The position numbers and the translations under genes are program-made. The notes beneath the pieces are model-generated. The model saw only the letters and a list, made by a program, of their open reading frames with translations, was not told where the DNA came from and made no database searches. From Flavobacterium johnsoniae (GTDB lineage Bacteria; Bacteroidota; Bacteroidia; Flavobacteriales; Flavobacteriaceae), in NCBI RefSeq assembly GCF_001879205.1, contig NZ_MLFK01000008.1, positions 1-64,000 on the forward strand: a stretch of DNA of 64,000 nt, in the 5' to 3' direction. Shown here piece by piece: positions 45,501 through 53,764 of the stretch (position 1 is its first letter; each line of letters starts with the position of its first letter).

Positions 45501-46634
45501 ATGAACTTATTCAACGTTTACCCATTATACGATATTACTCCAGTAAAAGCAGTTGACTGCACAATTATAGACGACAAAGGAGTAGAATACTTAGATTTAT
45601 ACAGCGGACATGGAGTTATCTCCATCGGACATACACAGCCAGATTATGTGGCTAAATTGAAAAATCAATTAGATCATTTAGGATTTTATTCAAATGCGAT
45701 TCAGAATCCTTTGCAGGTAGAATTGGCACAGAAATTAGGAAAACTTTCGGGGCTTGAAGATTATGAATTGTTTTTATGCAGTTCTGGAGCTGAGGCTAAT
45801 GAAAATGCTTTAAAATTAGCTTCTTTCCATAATGGAAAATCAAGAGTAGTAGCTTTTGATAATTCGTTTCACGGAAGAACTTCTGCGGCAGTTGCGGTTA
45901 CCGATAATAAAAAAATTGTTGCGCCAATTAATGCACAGCAAGTTGTTACATTTTTACCTTTAAATCAAATCGAATTGGTTGAAGCTGAACTAGCAAAAGG
46001 TGATGTTACAGCAGTAATTATCGAAGGAATTCAAGGAGTGGGAGGTTTAGACCAAGGAACAACAGAATTTTTCCAAGCTTTAGAAAAAGCATGTAAAAAA
46101 CATGATGTTGTTTTGATTTTAGATGAAGTACAATCAGGATACGGAAGAAGCGGGAAATTCTTCGCTTTCCAGCATCACGGAATCAATGCTGATATTATTT
46201 CAGTTGCAAAAGGAATGGGGAACGGTTTTCCGGTTGGAGCCATTTTAATTTCTCCAAAATTTGAAGCAAGTTTCGGATTGTTGGGAACTACTTTCGGCGG
46301 AAGCCATTTATCTTGCGCAGCAGGAATCGCAGTTTTAGATGTAATTGAAAAATTGGATCTACAGAAGAATGTAAATGAAGTTTATGAATATTTCTTAGAA
46401 AAAATTAAAGAAGTTGAAGGAATCAAACAAGTAAAAGGAAAAGGCTTAATGCTTGGCGTTGAGTTTGATTTTGATGTTGCTGCTTTAAGAAAGAAATTAA
46501 TTATCGAAAAACACATTTTTACAGGAAGTGCGAACAATAAAAATCTATTAAGAATTTTACCGCCGTTGACTGTGAAAAAAGCGGATATTGATACGTTTGT
46601 AAAAGCTTTAAAAGAGAGTTTAGAAGAACTATAA
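45501..46634 (+). CDS. argD: N-acetyl- or N-succinylornithine aminotransferase
   Basis: 377 residues, class III PLP aminotransferase. SSGAEANENALKLAS binds PLP phosphate, ILDEVQSGYGRSG contains the PLP-ring Asp, and the Schiff-base Lys is in ISVAKGMGNGFPVGAI. It transfers an amino group from glutamate to the acylated semialdehyde. The context between argC and proA fits ArgD. The acyl group could be acetyl or succinyl. Confidence 0.93.
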   Translation: MNLFNVYPLYDITPVKAVDCTIIDDKGVEYLDLYSGHGVISIGHTQPDYVAKLKNQLDHLGFYSNAIQNPLQVELAQKLGKLSGLEDYELFLCSSGAEANENALKLASFHNGKSRVVAFDNSFHGRTSAAVAVTDNKKIVAPINAQQVVTFLPLNQIELVEAELAKGDVTAVIIEGIQGVGGLDQGTTEFFQALEKACKKHDVVLILDEVQSGYGRSGKFFAFQHHGINADIISVAKGMGNGFPVGAILISPKFEASFGLLGTTFGGSHLSCAAGIAVLDVIEKLDLQKNVNEVYEYFLEKIKEVEGIKQVKGKGLMLGVEFDFDVAALRKKLIIEKHIFTGSANNKNLLRILPPLTVKKADIDTFVKALKESLEEL

Positions 46635-46639
46635 TCTTT

Positions 46640-46708
46640 AATCGTTAATTCGTTTAATTGTTTAATTGATTATACAAATTAACGATTACACGAATTAACG
46701 ATTACACG
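46640..46708 (+). repeat. Inverted and tandem repeats in the argD-proA spacer
   Basis: AATCGTTAATTCG (46640-46652) is the exact complement of CGAATTAACGATT (46691-46703). The right half also holds the 16-base tandem repeat AATTAACGATTACACG twice (46677-46708). The theme TTAATCGTTAATTCG recurs in the proB-argF' spacer. Confidence 0.75.
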
Positions 46709-46732
46709 AATTGACCAATTAAACCAAAAAAA

Positions 46733-47926
46733 ATGAATCCATTATCAATTGAAAAACGCAATCTGGTTTTGCGGACCATGGCAAAGCTGGTCGAACAGGA
46801 GCGGAGTCAGATTATTTTGACCAATCAGGAAGATCTTGCTGATTACGACGGTTCTGATTTAGCGATGGAAGAACGCTTGAAAGTCGATGATAAAAAAGTC
46901 GATGAGATGATTTTATCCCTAAATCAACTGGCATCTCAGGAAGATCCCGTTGGAGTGGAGCGTTTTCATTTTACTCATGATAATGGAATCAAAGTCATTA
47001 ATAAAACGGCAGCTTTCGGAACGATTTTAATTATTTACGAATCTCGTCCGGACGTTACAATCGAAGCCGGCGGAATCGCCTTTAAATCAGGAAATAAGAT
47101 TTTATTAAAAGGCGGGAAGGAATCTTTAAAATCAAATTTGAAGATCGTAAGTCTTTGGCATCAAGCATTAGAAGAAAATAAAGTTTCTAAAGACTGGGTT
47201 GAATATCTGAATTATAATAGAGCAGAAACTCAGGCTTTCTTAGAAAAACCAACTCAAAAAGTAGATTTAATTGTTCCAAGAGGCGGAGAAAAATTAATTG
47301 AATTTGTAAAAGCACACGCTACTTGCCCGGTAATTGTAAGCGGACGCGGTAATAATTTTGTTTACGTTCATAAAGATGCTGATACCGATTTGGCTTTAAA
47401 AGTAATTTTGAATGCCAAAACAGCCAAAATATCAGCTTGTAATGCGGTTGATAAAGTTTTAATAGATTCTAAGCTTCCTAATTTTGAAGGTTTTACAGCC
47501 ATTTTAATAGAAACTTTAAAAGAATCAAATGTAGAAGTTATCGTTGATAAATCTCTTGAAAATTTTGAAGATACAGAGACACTTCAGAACGAAGATATTT
47601 GGTACGAAGAATTTCTGGATTATAAAATAGTAATCGGAACCATTGATTCTGAGGAAAATGCAATTGATAAAATTAATAAATACTGCGGAGGACATTCGGC
47701 AGTAATTATTACCAGAGACGACAAAGCGGCAAAAGAATTTATGGATGCAGTTGATGCTGCTGCTGTTTATCAAAATGCTTCAAGCCGTTTTACAGACGGA
47801 GGACAATTTGGTTTAGGGGGAGAATTAGCGATAAGCACTGATAAACTTCACCAAAGAGGACCAATCGGTTTACAGCATCTTGTAACCAACAAATGGTACG
47901 TTTACGGAGAAGGACAAATAAGATGA
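46733..47926 (+). CDS. proA: Glutamate-5-semialdehyde dehydrogenase
   Basis: 397 residues. It reduces glutamyl phosphate to glutamate semialdehyde in proline synthesis. ESRPDVTIEAGGIAFKSGN binds the cofactor, and the active Cys lies near AKTAKISACNAVDKVL. The C-terminal DGGQFGLGGELAISTDKLH is typical. Proline genes inside the arginine operon make sense because both pathways start from glutamate. It precedes proB, the reverse of the usual BA order. Confidence 0.95.
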   Translation: MNPLSIEKRNLVLRTMAKLVEQERSQIILTNQEDLADYDGSDLAMEERLKVDDKKVDEMILSLNQLASQEDPVGVERFHFTHDNGIKVINKTAAFGTILIIYESRPDVTIEAGGIAFKSGNKILLKGGKESLKSNLKIVSLWHQALEENKVSKDWVEYLNYNRAETQAFLEKPTQKVDLIVPRGGEKLIEFVKAHATCPVIVSGRGNNFVYVHKDADTDLALKVILNAKTAKISACNAVDKVLIDSKLPNFEGFTAILIETLKESNVEVIVDKSLENFEDTETLQNEDIWYEEFLDYKIVIGTIDSEENAIDKINKYCGGHSAVIITRDDKAAKEFMDAVDAAAVYQNASSRFTDGGQFGLGGELAISTDKLHQRGPIGLQHLVTNKWYVYGEGQIR

Positions 47927-48022
47927 TTTTAGAGTTCAAATTTTAGATTGATGATTAGCGATTTTTCATTTCGGATTATTTGATTTGAATTTTTAAAATT
48001 TGGAATTTATATAAAGATTTAG

Positions 48023-48084
48023 CTTTGCGAACTTAGCGTTTATACAGACAAACAAAATAAAAAAAACCTTGCGGACTTTGCGGT
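48023..48084 (+). repeat. 9-nt repeat units in the proA-proB spacer
   Basis: CTTTGCGAA, CTTAGCGTT (48023-48040) and CCTTGCGGA, CTTTGCGGT (48067-48084) are variants of one 9-base unit, separated by an A/T stretch. A similar pattern precedes argE at about 51053. Confidence 0.55.
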
Positions 48085-48112
48085 AAAAATCATCGCAGTC
48101 AAAACTATAACA

Positions 48113-48874
48113 ATGGGAAAAAAGAGGATTTTATTAAAAATAGGGAGTAATACTTTAACCAAGGAAACCAATCATATTTCGCGGGGAAAGATTGAAGACC
48201 TCGGAGTACAGATTGCGGCTCTAACCGACGAGTACGAATTTATCATAGTAAGTTCTGGAGCGATTGCGGCGGCAAAGCAGTTTGTAAAGCTGGATAATCA
48301 GGATAAAGATGTTTTTGTAAAGCAGGCTTTAGCTTCTATCGGACAGCCTCATTTAATGCGGATTTACAATGAAAATTTTAAGGATTTAGGATTAAATACT
48401 TCGCAGTGTTTACTTTCTTATTCTGATTTTGAAAAAGAGCAGACCAAAAAGAATATTGTAAATACAATTAATGTATTAGTTAAAAACAATTACATTCCGA
48501 TTATTAATGAAAACGATACAGTTGCCACAGATGAGATTCGGTTTGGAGATAATGATAAATTGGCGGCTTTAACGGCGGTTCTTTTAAATGTTGATATTCT
48601 GATAATTGCCACCAATACAAACGGAATTTACACCAAAAATTCAATTCATGATGAAATTCCGGAAACGATAAAATTGGTAAATGATTTGAAAACGCTGGAA
48701 AAAGAAATTGGCGAATCAAAATCATCACACGGAACAGGAGGAATGCAGTCTAAAATAGAAGCAGCCGGAATAGCAAAAGCAGCCAATATTGAAACCTGGA
48801 TCGTAAACGGACTGAATGATAATTTTATCTTAAAGGCTTTAAAGGATGAAATTCCTTTTACCAGAATCGTTTAA
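48113..48874 (+). CDS. proB: Glutamate 5-kinase without PUA domain
   Basis: 253 residues. The amino-acid-kinase fold has KIGSNTLTKE, VSSGAIAAAKQ, NENDTVATDEIRFGDNDKLAA and KSSHGTGGMQSKIEAAGIA. It phosphorylates glutamate in the first step of proline synthesis. The C-terminal PUA domain of E. coli ProB (367 residues) is absent; the gene ends naturally after the kinase domain, as in other short forms. Confidence 0.94.
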   Translation: MGKKRILLKIGSNTLTKETNHISRGKIEDLGVQIAALTDEYEFIIVSSGAIAAAKQFVKLDNQDKDVFVKQALASIGQPHLMRIYNENFKDLGLNTSQCLLSYSDFEKEQTKKNIVNTINVLVKNNYIPIINENDTVATDEIRFGDNDKLAALTAVLLNVDILIIATNTNGIYTKNSIHDEIPETIKLVNDLKTLEKEIGESKSSHGTGGMQSKIEAAGIAKAANIETWIVNGLNDNFILKALKDEIPFTRIV

Positions 48875-48877
48875 AAA

Positions 48878-49003
48878 GGTTTAATTGTTTAATCGTTAAT
48901 TCGGTTAATCGATTAAAGAAGAAAATTAAAAAACAAAAATGGATAAAGTTGGATTTGTTTAAGCAGCAAAACGATTAAACAATTTAACGATTAACCGATT
49001 AAA
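48878..49003 (+). repeat. 33-nt imperfect inverted repeat in the proB-argF' spacer
   Basis: The left arm (48878-48910, starting GTTTAATTGTTTAATCG) and the right arm (48971-49003, ending AACCGATTAAAC) are complementary in about 28 of 33 positions. The 60-base loop contains a seven-codon ATG-to-TAA frame at 48938 that is probably chance. It would form a long hairpin within the operon mRNA. Confidence 0.7.
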
Positions 49004-49012
49004 CAAAAAGAC

Positions 49013-49960
49013 ATGAACTATATTTCAATACAAGATATCGACTCGTTGTCAAAATGGGTAAAAAGCGCGATCAAAATCAAAAAAGACCCGCTTAAAAATA
49101 AAAAATTAGGTAAAAACAAAACCTTAGGAATGTTATTCTTCAATCCGAGTTTAAGAACGCGTTTGAGTACTCAAAAAGCGGCATTAAACTTAGGAATGAA
49201 CGTTATGGTAATGAATTTTACCAACGAAGGATGGACATTAGAGTTTGAAGATGGAGCGGTTATGAATTCCGGGGCGTCAGAACATATTAAAGAAGCTGCC
49301 GAAGTCGTTTCTCAATACTGTGATATTATCGCAATCCGCGCCTTTGCAGGTTTGGTTGACAAAGAAAAAGATTATCAGGAAACTGTAATCTCAGGATTCT
49401 TGAAATACGCTACAGTGCCAATCGTAAATATGGAAAGTGCGGTTCGCCATCCATTGCAGTCTTTGGCAGATGCTATTACAATGGAAGAACACAAAACAAA
49501 ACACAAACCAAAAGTTGTGCTTTCGTGGGCGCCGCATCCAAAAGCGTTGCCGCAGGCAGTAGCAAACTCATTCGTAGAAATGATGCAGATGCAAAAAGAC
49601 ATGGATTTTGTTATCACACATCCGGAAGGTTACGAGCTAAGTCCGGAAATTACAAAAGACTGCAAAATCGAATACAATCAAAACAAAGCATTTGAAAACG
49701 CTGATTTTGTTTACGTTAAAAACTGGAGCAATTTCAACGATTACGGAAAAGTAACCAATAGCGATCCAAACTGGACCGTTACAGCCGAAAAAATGGCTTT
49801 AACCAACAACGGAAAATTCATGCACTGTCTTCCTGTTCGTCGTAACGTAATTGTAAGCGACGAAGTTTTAGACGGCGAAAATTCAATCGTAATCGAACAG
49901 GCGAATAACAGAACGTATTCGGCACAATTAGTTTTACAAAAAATTCTTAAGAAATTATAA
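49013..49960 (+). CDS. argF': N-acetyl- or N-succinylornithine carbamoyltransferase
   Basis: 315 residues. Carbamoyl-phosphate site FFNPSLRTRLSTQKAA is at about 42-57, NSGASEHIKEAAEV and SAVRHPLQSLADAITM are the other site motifs, and the end has HCLPVRRNVIVSDEV. This variant of the transcarbamoylase family acts on N-acylated ornithine, as known for Xanthomonas (acetyl) and Bacteroides (succinyl). Which acyl group applies here would need alignment to those enzymes. Confidence 0.9.
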   Translation: MNYISIQDIDSLSKWVKSAIKIKKDPLKNKKLGKNKTLGMLFFNPSLRTRLSTQKAALNLGMNVMVMNFTNEGWTLEFEDGAVMNSGASEHIKEAAEVVSQYCDIIAIRAFAGLVDKEKDYQETVISGFLKYATVPIVNMESAVRHPLQSLADAITMEEHKTKHKPKVVLSWAPHPKALPQAVANSFVEMMQMQKDMDFVITHPEGYELSPEITKDCKIEYNQNKAFENADFVYVKNWSNFNDYGKVTNSDPNWTVTAEKMALTNNGKFMHCLPVRRNVIVSDEVLDGENSIVIEQANNRTYSAQLVLQKILKKL

Positions 49961-49982
49961 ATTAGGTCCAAAGGTGCAAAGC

Positions 49983-50042
49983 GACAAAGGTTCAAAGGTT
50001 TTACAGCCTTGAGAAAAAACTTTGTTCCTCTGAACCTTTGTC
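49983..50042 (+). repeat. 12-bp inverted repeat in the argF'-argB spacer
   Basis: GACAAAGGTTCA (49983-49994) is the exact complement of TGAACCTTTGTC (50031-50042). Additional AAAGGTGCAAAG and CCTTTGTCCCTTTGAACCTT units on both sides show an 8-10 base repeating theme. It would form a hairpin between two cistrons. Confidence 0.75.
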
Positions 50043-50061
50043 CCTTTGAACCTTAAAGATA

Positions 50062-50835
50062 ATGAACGTATCAGTAATAAAAATCGGTGGAAACATCATC
50101 GACAGCCCAGTAGAATTAGAACAATTCTTAACTGATTTTTCTAAAATTGAAGGACATAAAGTATTAGTTCATGGCGGTGGAAAATCGGCTACAAAAATGG
50201 CGCAGAGTATTGGTTTAGTACCCCAAATGATTGACGGACGCCGAATTACAGATGCTCCAATGCTTGATGTTGTGGTAATGATTTACGCCGGACAAATCAA
50301 TAAACACATTGTGGCACAATTGCAGGCCAAAGACAATAACGCCATAGGTTTTTCTGGGGCTGACGGAAATTTAATTTAGTCAACAAAAAGAAACCATCCA
50401 ACAATTGATTACGGATTTGTAGGCGATGTAAAACAGGTAAATACAAAATTGCTTGCGACATTACTTGAAACTGGAATTGTTCCTGTTTTCTGTGCCATTA
50501 CACACGACAAAAACGGACAATTGTTAAACACAAATGCGGATACAATTGCAAGCGAATTATCAATTGCATTATCAGAAGTTTTTGATGTGACACTGACATA
50601 TTGTTTTGAAAAACAAGGTGTTTTGCAAGATTCAGAAGACGATTCGTCTGTAATTACCGAAATCAACGAAGCATTATACAACAAACTGAAAGAAGAAAAA
50701 GTAATCCATTCCGGAATGATTCCAAAACTGGATAATTGTTTCAATAGTTTATCAAGAGGCGTTCAGAAAATCAAAATTGGGCATCACAAAATGCTTCAAA
50801 ATCCGGAAGTTCTGCATACAACGATTACATTGTAA
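50062..50835 (+). pseudogene. argB: argB, acetylglutamate kinase, interrupted by one in-frame TAG
   Basis: The frame reads 105 codons from ATG, then TAG at 50377-50379, then continues in the same frame to TAA, 258 codons in all. Both halves match acetylglutamate kinase: VIKIGGNIID, VHGGGKSATKMAQ and GFSGADGNLI before the stop; DYGFVGDV, NTNADTIASEL and GMIPKLDNC after it. The TAG sits where flavobacterial homologues would be expected to have Gln, so one C-to-T change from CAG explains it. TAG is used as a normal stop elsewhere in this window. It could also be a sequencing or assembly error. Confidence 0.85.
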
Positions 50836-51092
50836 AAAATGCTGCCACGAATTGACTCTGAATTTTCAGTTAAAAGAGAAAATAATTTTAGACGTACATG
50901 AAAAAGTTTATTTTGATTTTAAATCTGTCACAAAAAGATAATTTGTGAAAATTAGTGCAAGTAGTGGCAAAAAAACGGAGCTGTGCAGTGCTTTTAGAAT
51001 TTAATTTTAGAAATTTGCGCCAATCAAAAATGTCACAGCTTTAATTAAAAAACTTTGTGACTTCGTGCCTTCGCGGCAAAGAAAATAAAACT
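50836..51092. other. Non-coding spacer argB-argE with degenerate repeats
   Basis: 257 bases with no gene. It contains a degraded GCCACGAATT/GTGGC-type repeat (about 50840-50980), and CTTTGTGA, CTTCGTGC and CTTCGCGG units at 51053-51077 like those before proB. No clear promoter or terminator was found. Confidence 0.5.
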
Positions 51093-52163
51093 ATGAAAAA
51101 TATTGCAACGCTTACCCAGGAAGCAATTAGTTTATTAAAAAGCCTTATCGAAACCCCTTCATTTTCAAGCGAAGAAGATCAAACGGCCCTTTTAATCGAA
51201 AATTGGTTCAATCAAAACGAGATTCCTTTTAAAAGAGAAAACAATAATGTGTGGGCTTTCAACAAGTATTTTGACGAAAATAAACCAACACTTTTACTAA
51301 ATTCACATCACGATACTGTAAGACCCAATCAGGCTTATACAAACGATCCGTTTAAAGCCATTGAAAAAGACGGAAAATTATTTGGTTTAGGAAGTAATGA
51401 TGCCGGAGGATGCCTGGTTTCGTTATTGGCCACGTTTGTGCACTTTTACGAAAATCAGAATCTTTCGCATAACATTGTAATTGTGGCTTCCGCCGAAGAA
51501 GAAAGCAGCGGAAAAAACGGTTTAAACAGTGTTCTAAAACATTTACCGGAACTAGATTGCGCGATTGTGGGAGAACCTACTTTAATGCAATTAGCAGTTG
51601 CTGAGAAAGGTTTGTTAGTTCTTGACGTAAAAGTAAAAGGAACCGCAAGTCACGCCGCACATCAAAATGATGATAATTCAATTTATAAATCAATTCCGGT
51701 AATGGAATGGTTTAAAAACTATAAATTCGACAAAATCTCAGACGTTTTAGGTCCTGTAAAAATGACTGTAACGCAAATCAGTGCCGGAAAACAGCATAAT
51801 GTCGTGCCGTCAGAATGTGATTTAGTTGTCGATATTCGTGTAACAGACCGTTATACAAATGCTGAAATTTTAGAAGTAGTAAAAGCAAACGTAAACGCCG
51901 AAGTAACACCAAGATCCATGCATTTAAATGCTTCATCAATTCCGGTTGCGCATGGTTTAGTTCAGGCTGGAATTGCTTTAGGAAGAACAACTTATGGATC
52001 GCCTACGCTATCAGATCAATCGGTTTTAAGCTGTCAGTCGCTTAAATTAGGGCCAGGAGAAACGTTACGTTCGCATTCAGCAGATGAATTTATTTTCATC
52101 AACGAAATCGAAGAAGGAATCGATTTGTATATCAAGATACTAACCGATTTCTTTAAATTATAA
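51093..52163 (+). CDS. argE: M20-family N-acylornithine deacylase
   Basis: 356 residues from the ATG at 51093, preferred to an upstream start that lies in the repeat units. Metal-binding motifs of the M20 peptidase fold are HHDTVRPN, GSNDAGGCLVSL, ASAEEESSGKNG and EPT. The dimerisation domain follows and the last metal ligand lies in LRSHSADEFI. In the arginine operon it should remove the acyl group from citrulline or ornithine. Given the N-acyl carbamoyltransferase, acylcitrulline is the likelier substrate. Confidence 0.88.
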   Translation: MKNIATLTQEAISLLKSLIETPSFSSEEDQTALLIENWFNQNEIPFKRENNNVWAFNKYFDENKPTLLLNSHHDTVRPNQAYTNDPFKAIEKDGKLFGLGSNDAGGCLVSLLATFVHFYENQNLSHNIVIVASAEEESSGKNGLNSVLKHLPELDCAIVGEPTLMQLAVAEKGLLVLDVKVKGTASHAAHQNDDNSIYKSIPVMEWFKNYKFDKISDVLGPVKMTVTQISAGKQHNVVPSECDLVVDIRVTDRYTNAEILEVVKANVNAEVTPRSMHLNASSIPVAHGLVQAGIALGRTTYGSPTLSDQSVLSCQSLKLGPGETLRSHSADEFIFINEIEEGIDLYIKILTDFFKL

Positions 52164-52172
52164 TATTTTTTA

Positions 52173-52252
52173 GGAGCTAATCCCGCTATCCGTTCCAATC
52201 TTTTATTTTTTAAAGAAAAAAATAAAAGGATTTCCACTGCTATCGGGGCTAG
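52173..52252 (+). repeat. Dispersed palindromic element, copy B
   Basis: Ends GGAGCTAATCCCGCTATCCG and TATCGGGGCTAG, with a central hairpin CTTTTATTTTTT/AAAAAATAAAAG. Read on the minus strand, the ends resemble those of 27681-27820 (TAGCCC..GAT and AGC.GGA.TAGCT). The middle differs in length, so the ends seem conserved and the core variable. Confidence 0.6.
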
Positions 52253-52298
52253 AAACACCATCAGTATAAACAATGACATTAGATCTAAATTAGGCAAC

Positions 52299-52339
52299 AA
52301 TCTAAGAAGTCTAAAATCTAAGAAGTCTAAAAATCTAAG
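52299..52339 (+). repeat. 16-nt tandem repeat before argH
   Basis: TCTAAGAAGTCTAAAA occurs twice in a row (52301-52316, 52317-52332) and is followed by a partial third copy. It runs up to the argH ATG region. Confidence 0.7.
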
Positions 52340-52341
52340 TT

Positions 52342-53622
52342 ATGAAACTTTGGGAAAAAGGAATACCAACAGATAAACAAATTGAACATTTCACTGTAGG
52401 AAACGATCGTGAACTGGATTTAGTTTTAGCAAAATACGATGCTTTAGGTTCTATTGCGCACGCCAAAATGTTGGAACAGATTGGTTTATTAACGCAGGAA
52501 GAAACAACTTCTTTAGTTGATGCATTAAACGAAATCATTGCGGATATCGTAGTTGGAAATTTCGAAATCGAAGACAGTTTCGAAGATGTACATTCTAAAA
52601 TCGAGTATCTTTTAACGGTAAAACTAGGCGATGCCGGAAAGAAAATCCACACGGCACGTTCTCGTAACGATCAGGTTTTAGTTGACGTTCATTTGTATTT
52701 AAAAGATGAATTAAAAGCTATAAAAGAACAGGTAAAAACATTGTTTGATTTGTTGATGGAATCGGCAGAGAAACATCAAAACGTTTTATTACCAGGTTAT
52801 ACGCATTTGCAAATCGCCATGCCATCCTCATTCGGAATGTGGTTTTCTGCTTACGCAGAAAGTTTAATCGATGATGTAACGATGTTAAACGCAGCTTCAA
52901 AAATCGTGGATCAAAATCCGTTAGGATCTGCTGCAGGTTACGGAAGCTCATTTCCAATCAACAGAACATTTACAACACAGGAATTGGGTTTTGAAACCTT
53001 GAAATACAATGCCGTTGCTGCTCAAATGAGCCGCGGAAAAGCTGAGAAAACAGTAGCTTTTGCCATGAGCAGTGTTGCTGCAACATTATCAAAATTTGCA
53101 ATGGATGTTTGTTTGTATATGAGCCAGAATTTTGATTTTATTAGTCTTCCGGCACATCTTACAACTGGTTCAAGCATTATGCCTCACAAAAAAAATCCGG
53201 ATGTTTTCGAATTAATCAGAGGAAAATGCAATAAGATTCAGGCGCTTCCGTACGAAATCACTTTAATTACAAATAATTTACCAAGTGGTTATCACAGAGA
53301 TTTACAGCTTTTAAAAGAAGGTTTGTTTCCGGCGCTTCAAAATTTAAAAGCTTGTTTAGATATTGCGATTTTCTCTGTAAAAGATATTACCGTAAAAGAC
53401 AATATTCTAAAAGATAAAAAATACGATTATTTGTTTACGGTTGATACTTTAAACGAAATGGTGGTAGAAGGAATGCCATTTAGAGATGCTTACAAAGCAG
53501 TTGCCGAACAATTGGAAGCGGGAACTTACAAATCTCCAAAACAAACAAAACACACGCACGAAGGCAGTATCAATAATTTATGCCTGGATGCCATTAAAGA
53601 TAAAATGAAAGCTGCTTTCTAA
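52342..53622 (+). CDS. argH: Argininosuccinate lyase
   Basis: 426 residues. It splits argininosuccinate to arginine and fumarate. N-terminal HTARSRNDQVLVD, QNPLGSAAGYGSSFPI and the signature GSSIMPHKKNPD are all intact. It is the last gene of the operon, ended by a terminator. The C-terminus is shorter than in E. coli (457), which is common in this phylum. Confidence 0.96.
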   Translation: MKLWEKGIPTDKQIEHFTVGNDRELDLVLAKYDALGSIAHAKMLEQIGLLTQEETTSLVDALNEIIADIVVGNFEIEDSFEDVHSKIEYLLTVKLGDAGKKIHTARSRNDQVLVDVHLYLKDELKAIKEQVKTLFDLLMESAEKHQNVLLPGYTHLQIAMPSSFGMWFSAYAESLIDDVTMLNAASKIVDQNPLGSAAGYGSSFPINRTFTTQELGFETLKYNAVAAQMSRGKAEKTVAFAMSSVAATLSKFAMDVCLYMSQNFDFISLPAHLTTGSSIMPHKKNPDVFELIRGKCNKIQALPYEITLITNNLPSGYHRDLQLLKEGLFPALQNLKACLDIAIFSVKDITVKDNILKDKKYDYLFTVDTLNEMVVEGMPFRDAYKAVAEQLEAGTYKSPKQTKHTHEGSINNLCLDAIKDKMKAAF

Positions 53623-53644
53623 AGCCTTTTATCTAAAAAATTTA

Positions 53645-53680
53645 AAAGCCGGTTTGTAATTTTTGCAAATCGGTTTTTTT
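53645..53680 (+). terminator. Terminator of the arginine/proline operon
   Basis: CCGGTTTG pairs with CAAATCGG (one G-T pair) around an 8-base loop, extended by A and T runs, and followed by T7. Confidence 0.82.
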
Positions 53681-53722
53681 ATTTCTTAAAATAAGTATTT
53701 ATACTTTAAGAAAATCCGACCT

Positions 53723-53743
53723 AATTCTCTAAATTTGAGAATT
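53723..53743 (+). promoter_or_regulatory. -7 promoter element inside a perfect dyad
   Basis: TAAATTTG (53730-53737) matches the -7 consensus, and the dyad AATTCTC (53723-53729) / GAGAATT (53737-53743) encloses it with seven bases between the arms. A dimeric repressor sitting here would block the promoter of the two membrane-protein genes. No regulator gene is adjacent. Confidence 0.5.
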
Positions 53744-53764
53744 GATCATTTTTAAAATAAAAAT

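Noticed and set aside
48938..48961. Seven-codon frame in the loop of the proB-argF' inverted repeat
   Set aside because: Too short and without promoter or conservation evidence; probably chance.
50449..50835. A separate small gene after the argB stop
   Set aside because: It is in the same frame as the first half and continues the acetylglutamate kinase sequence, so it is the rest of argB.
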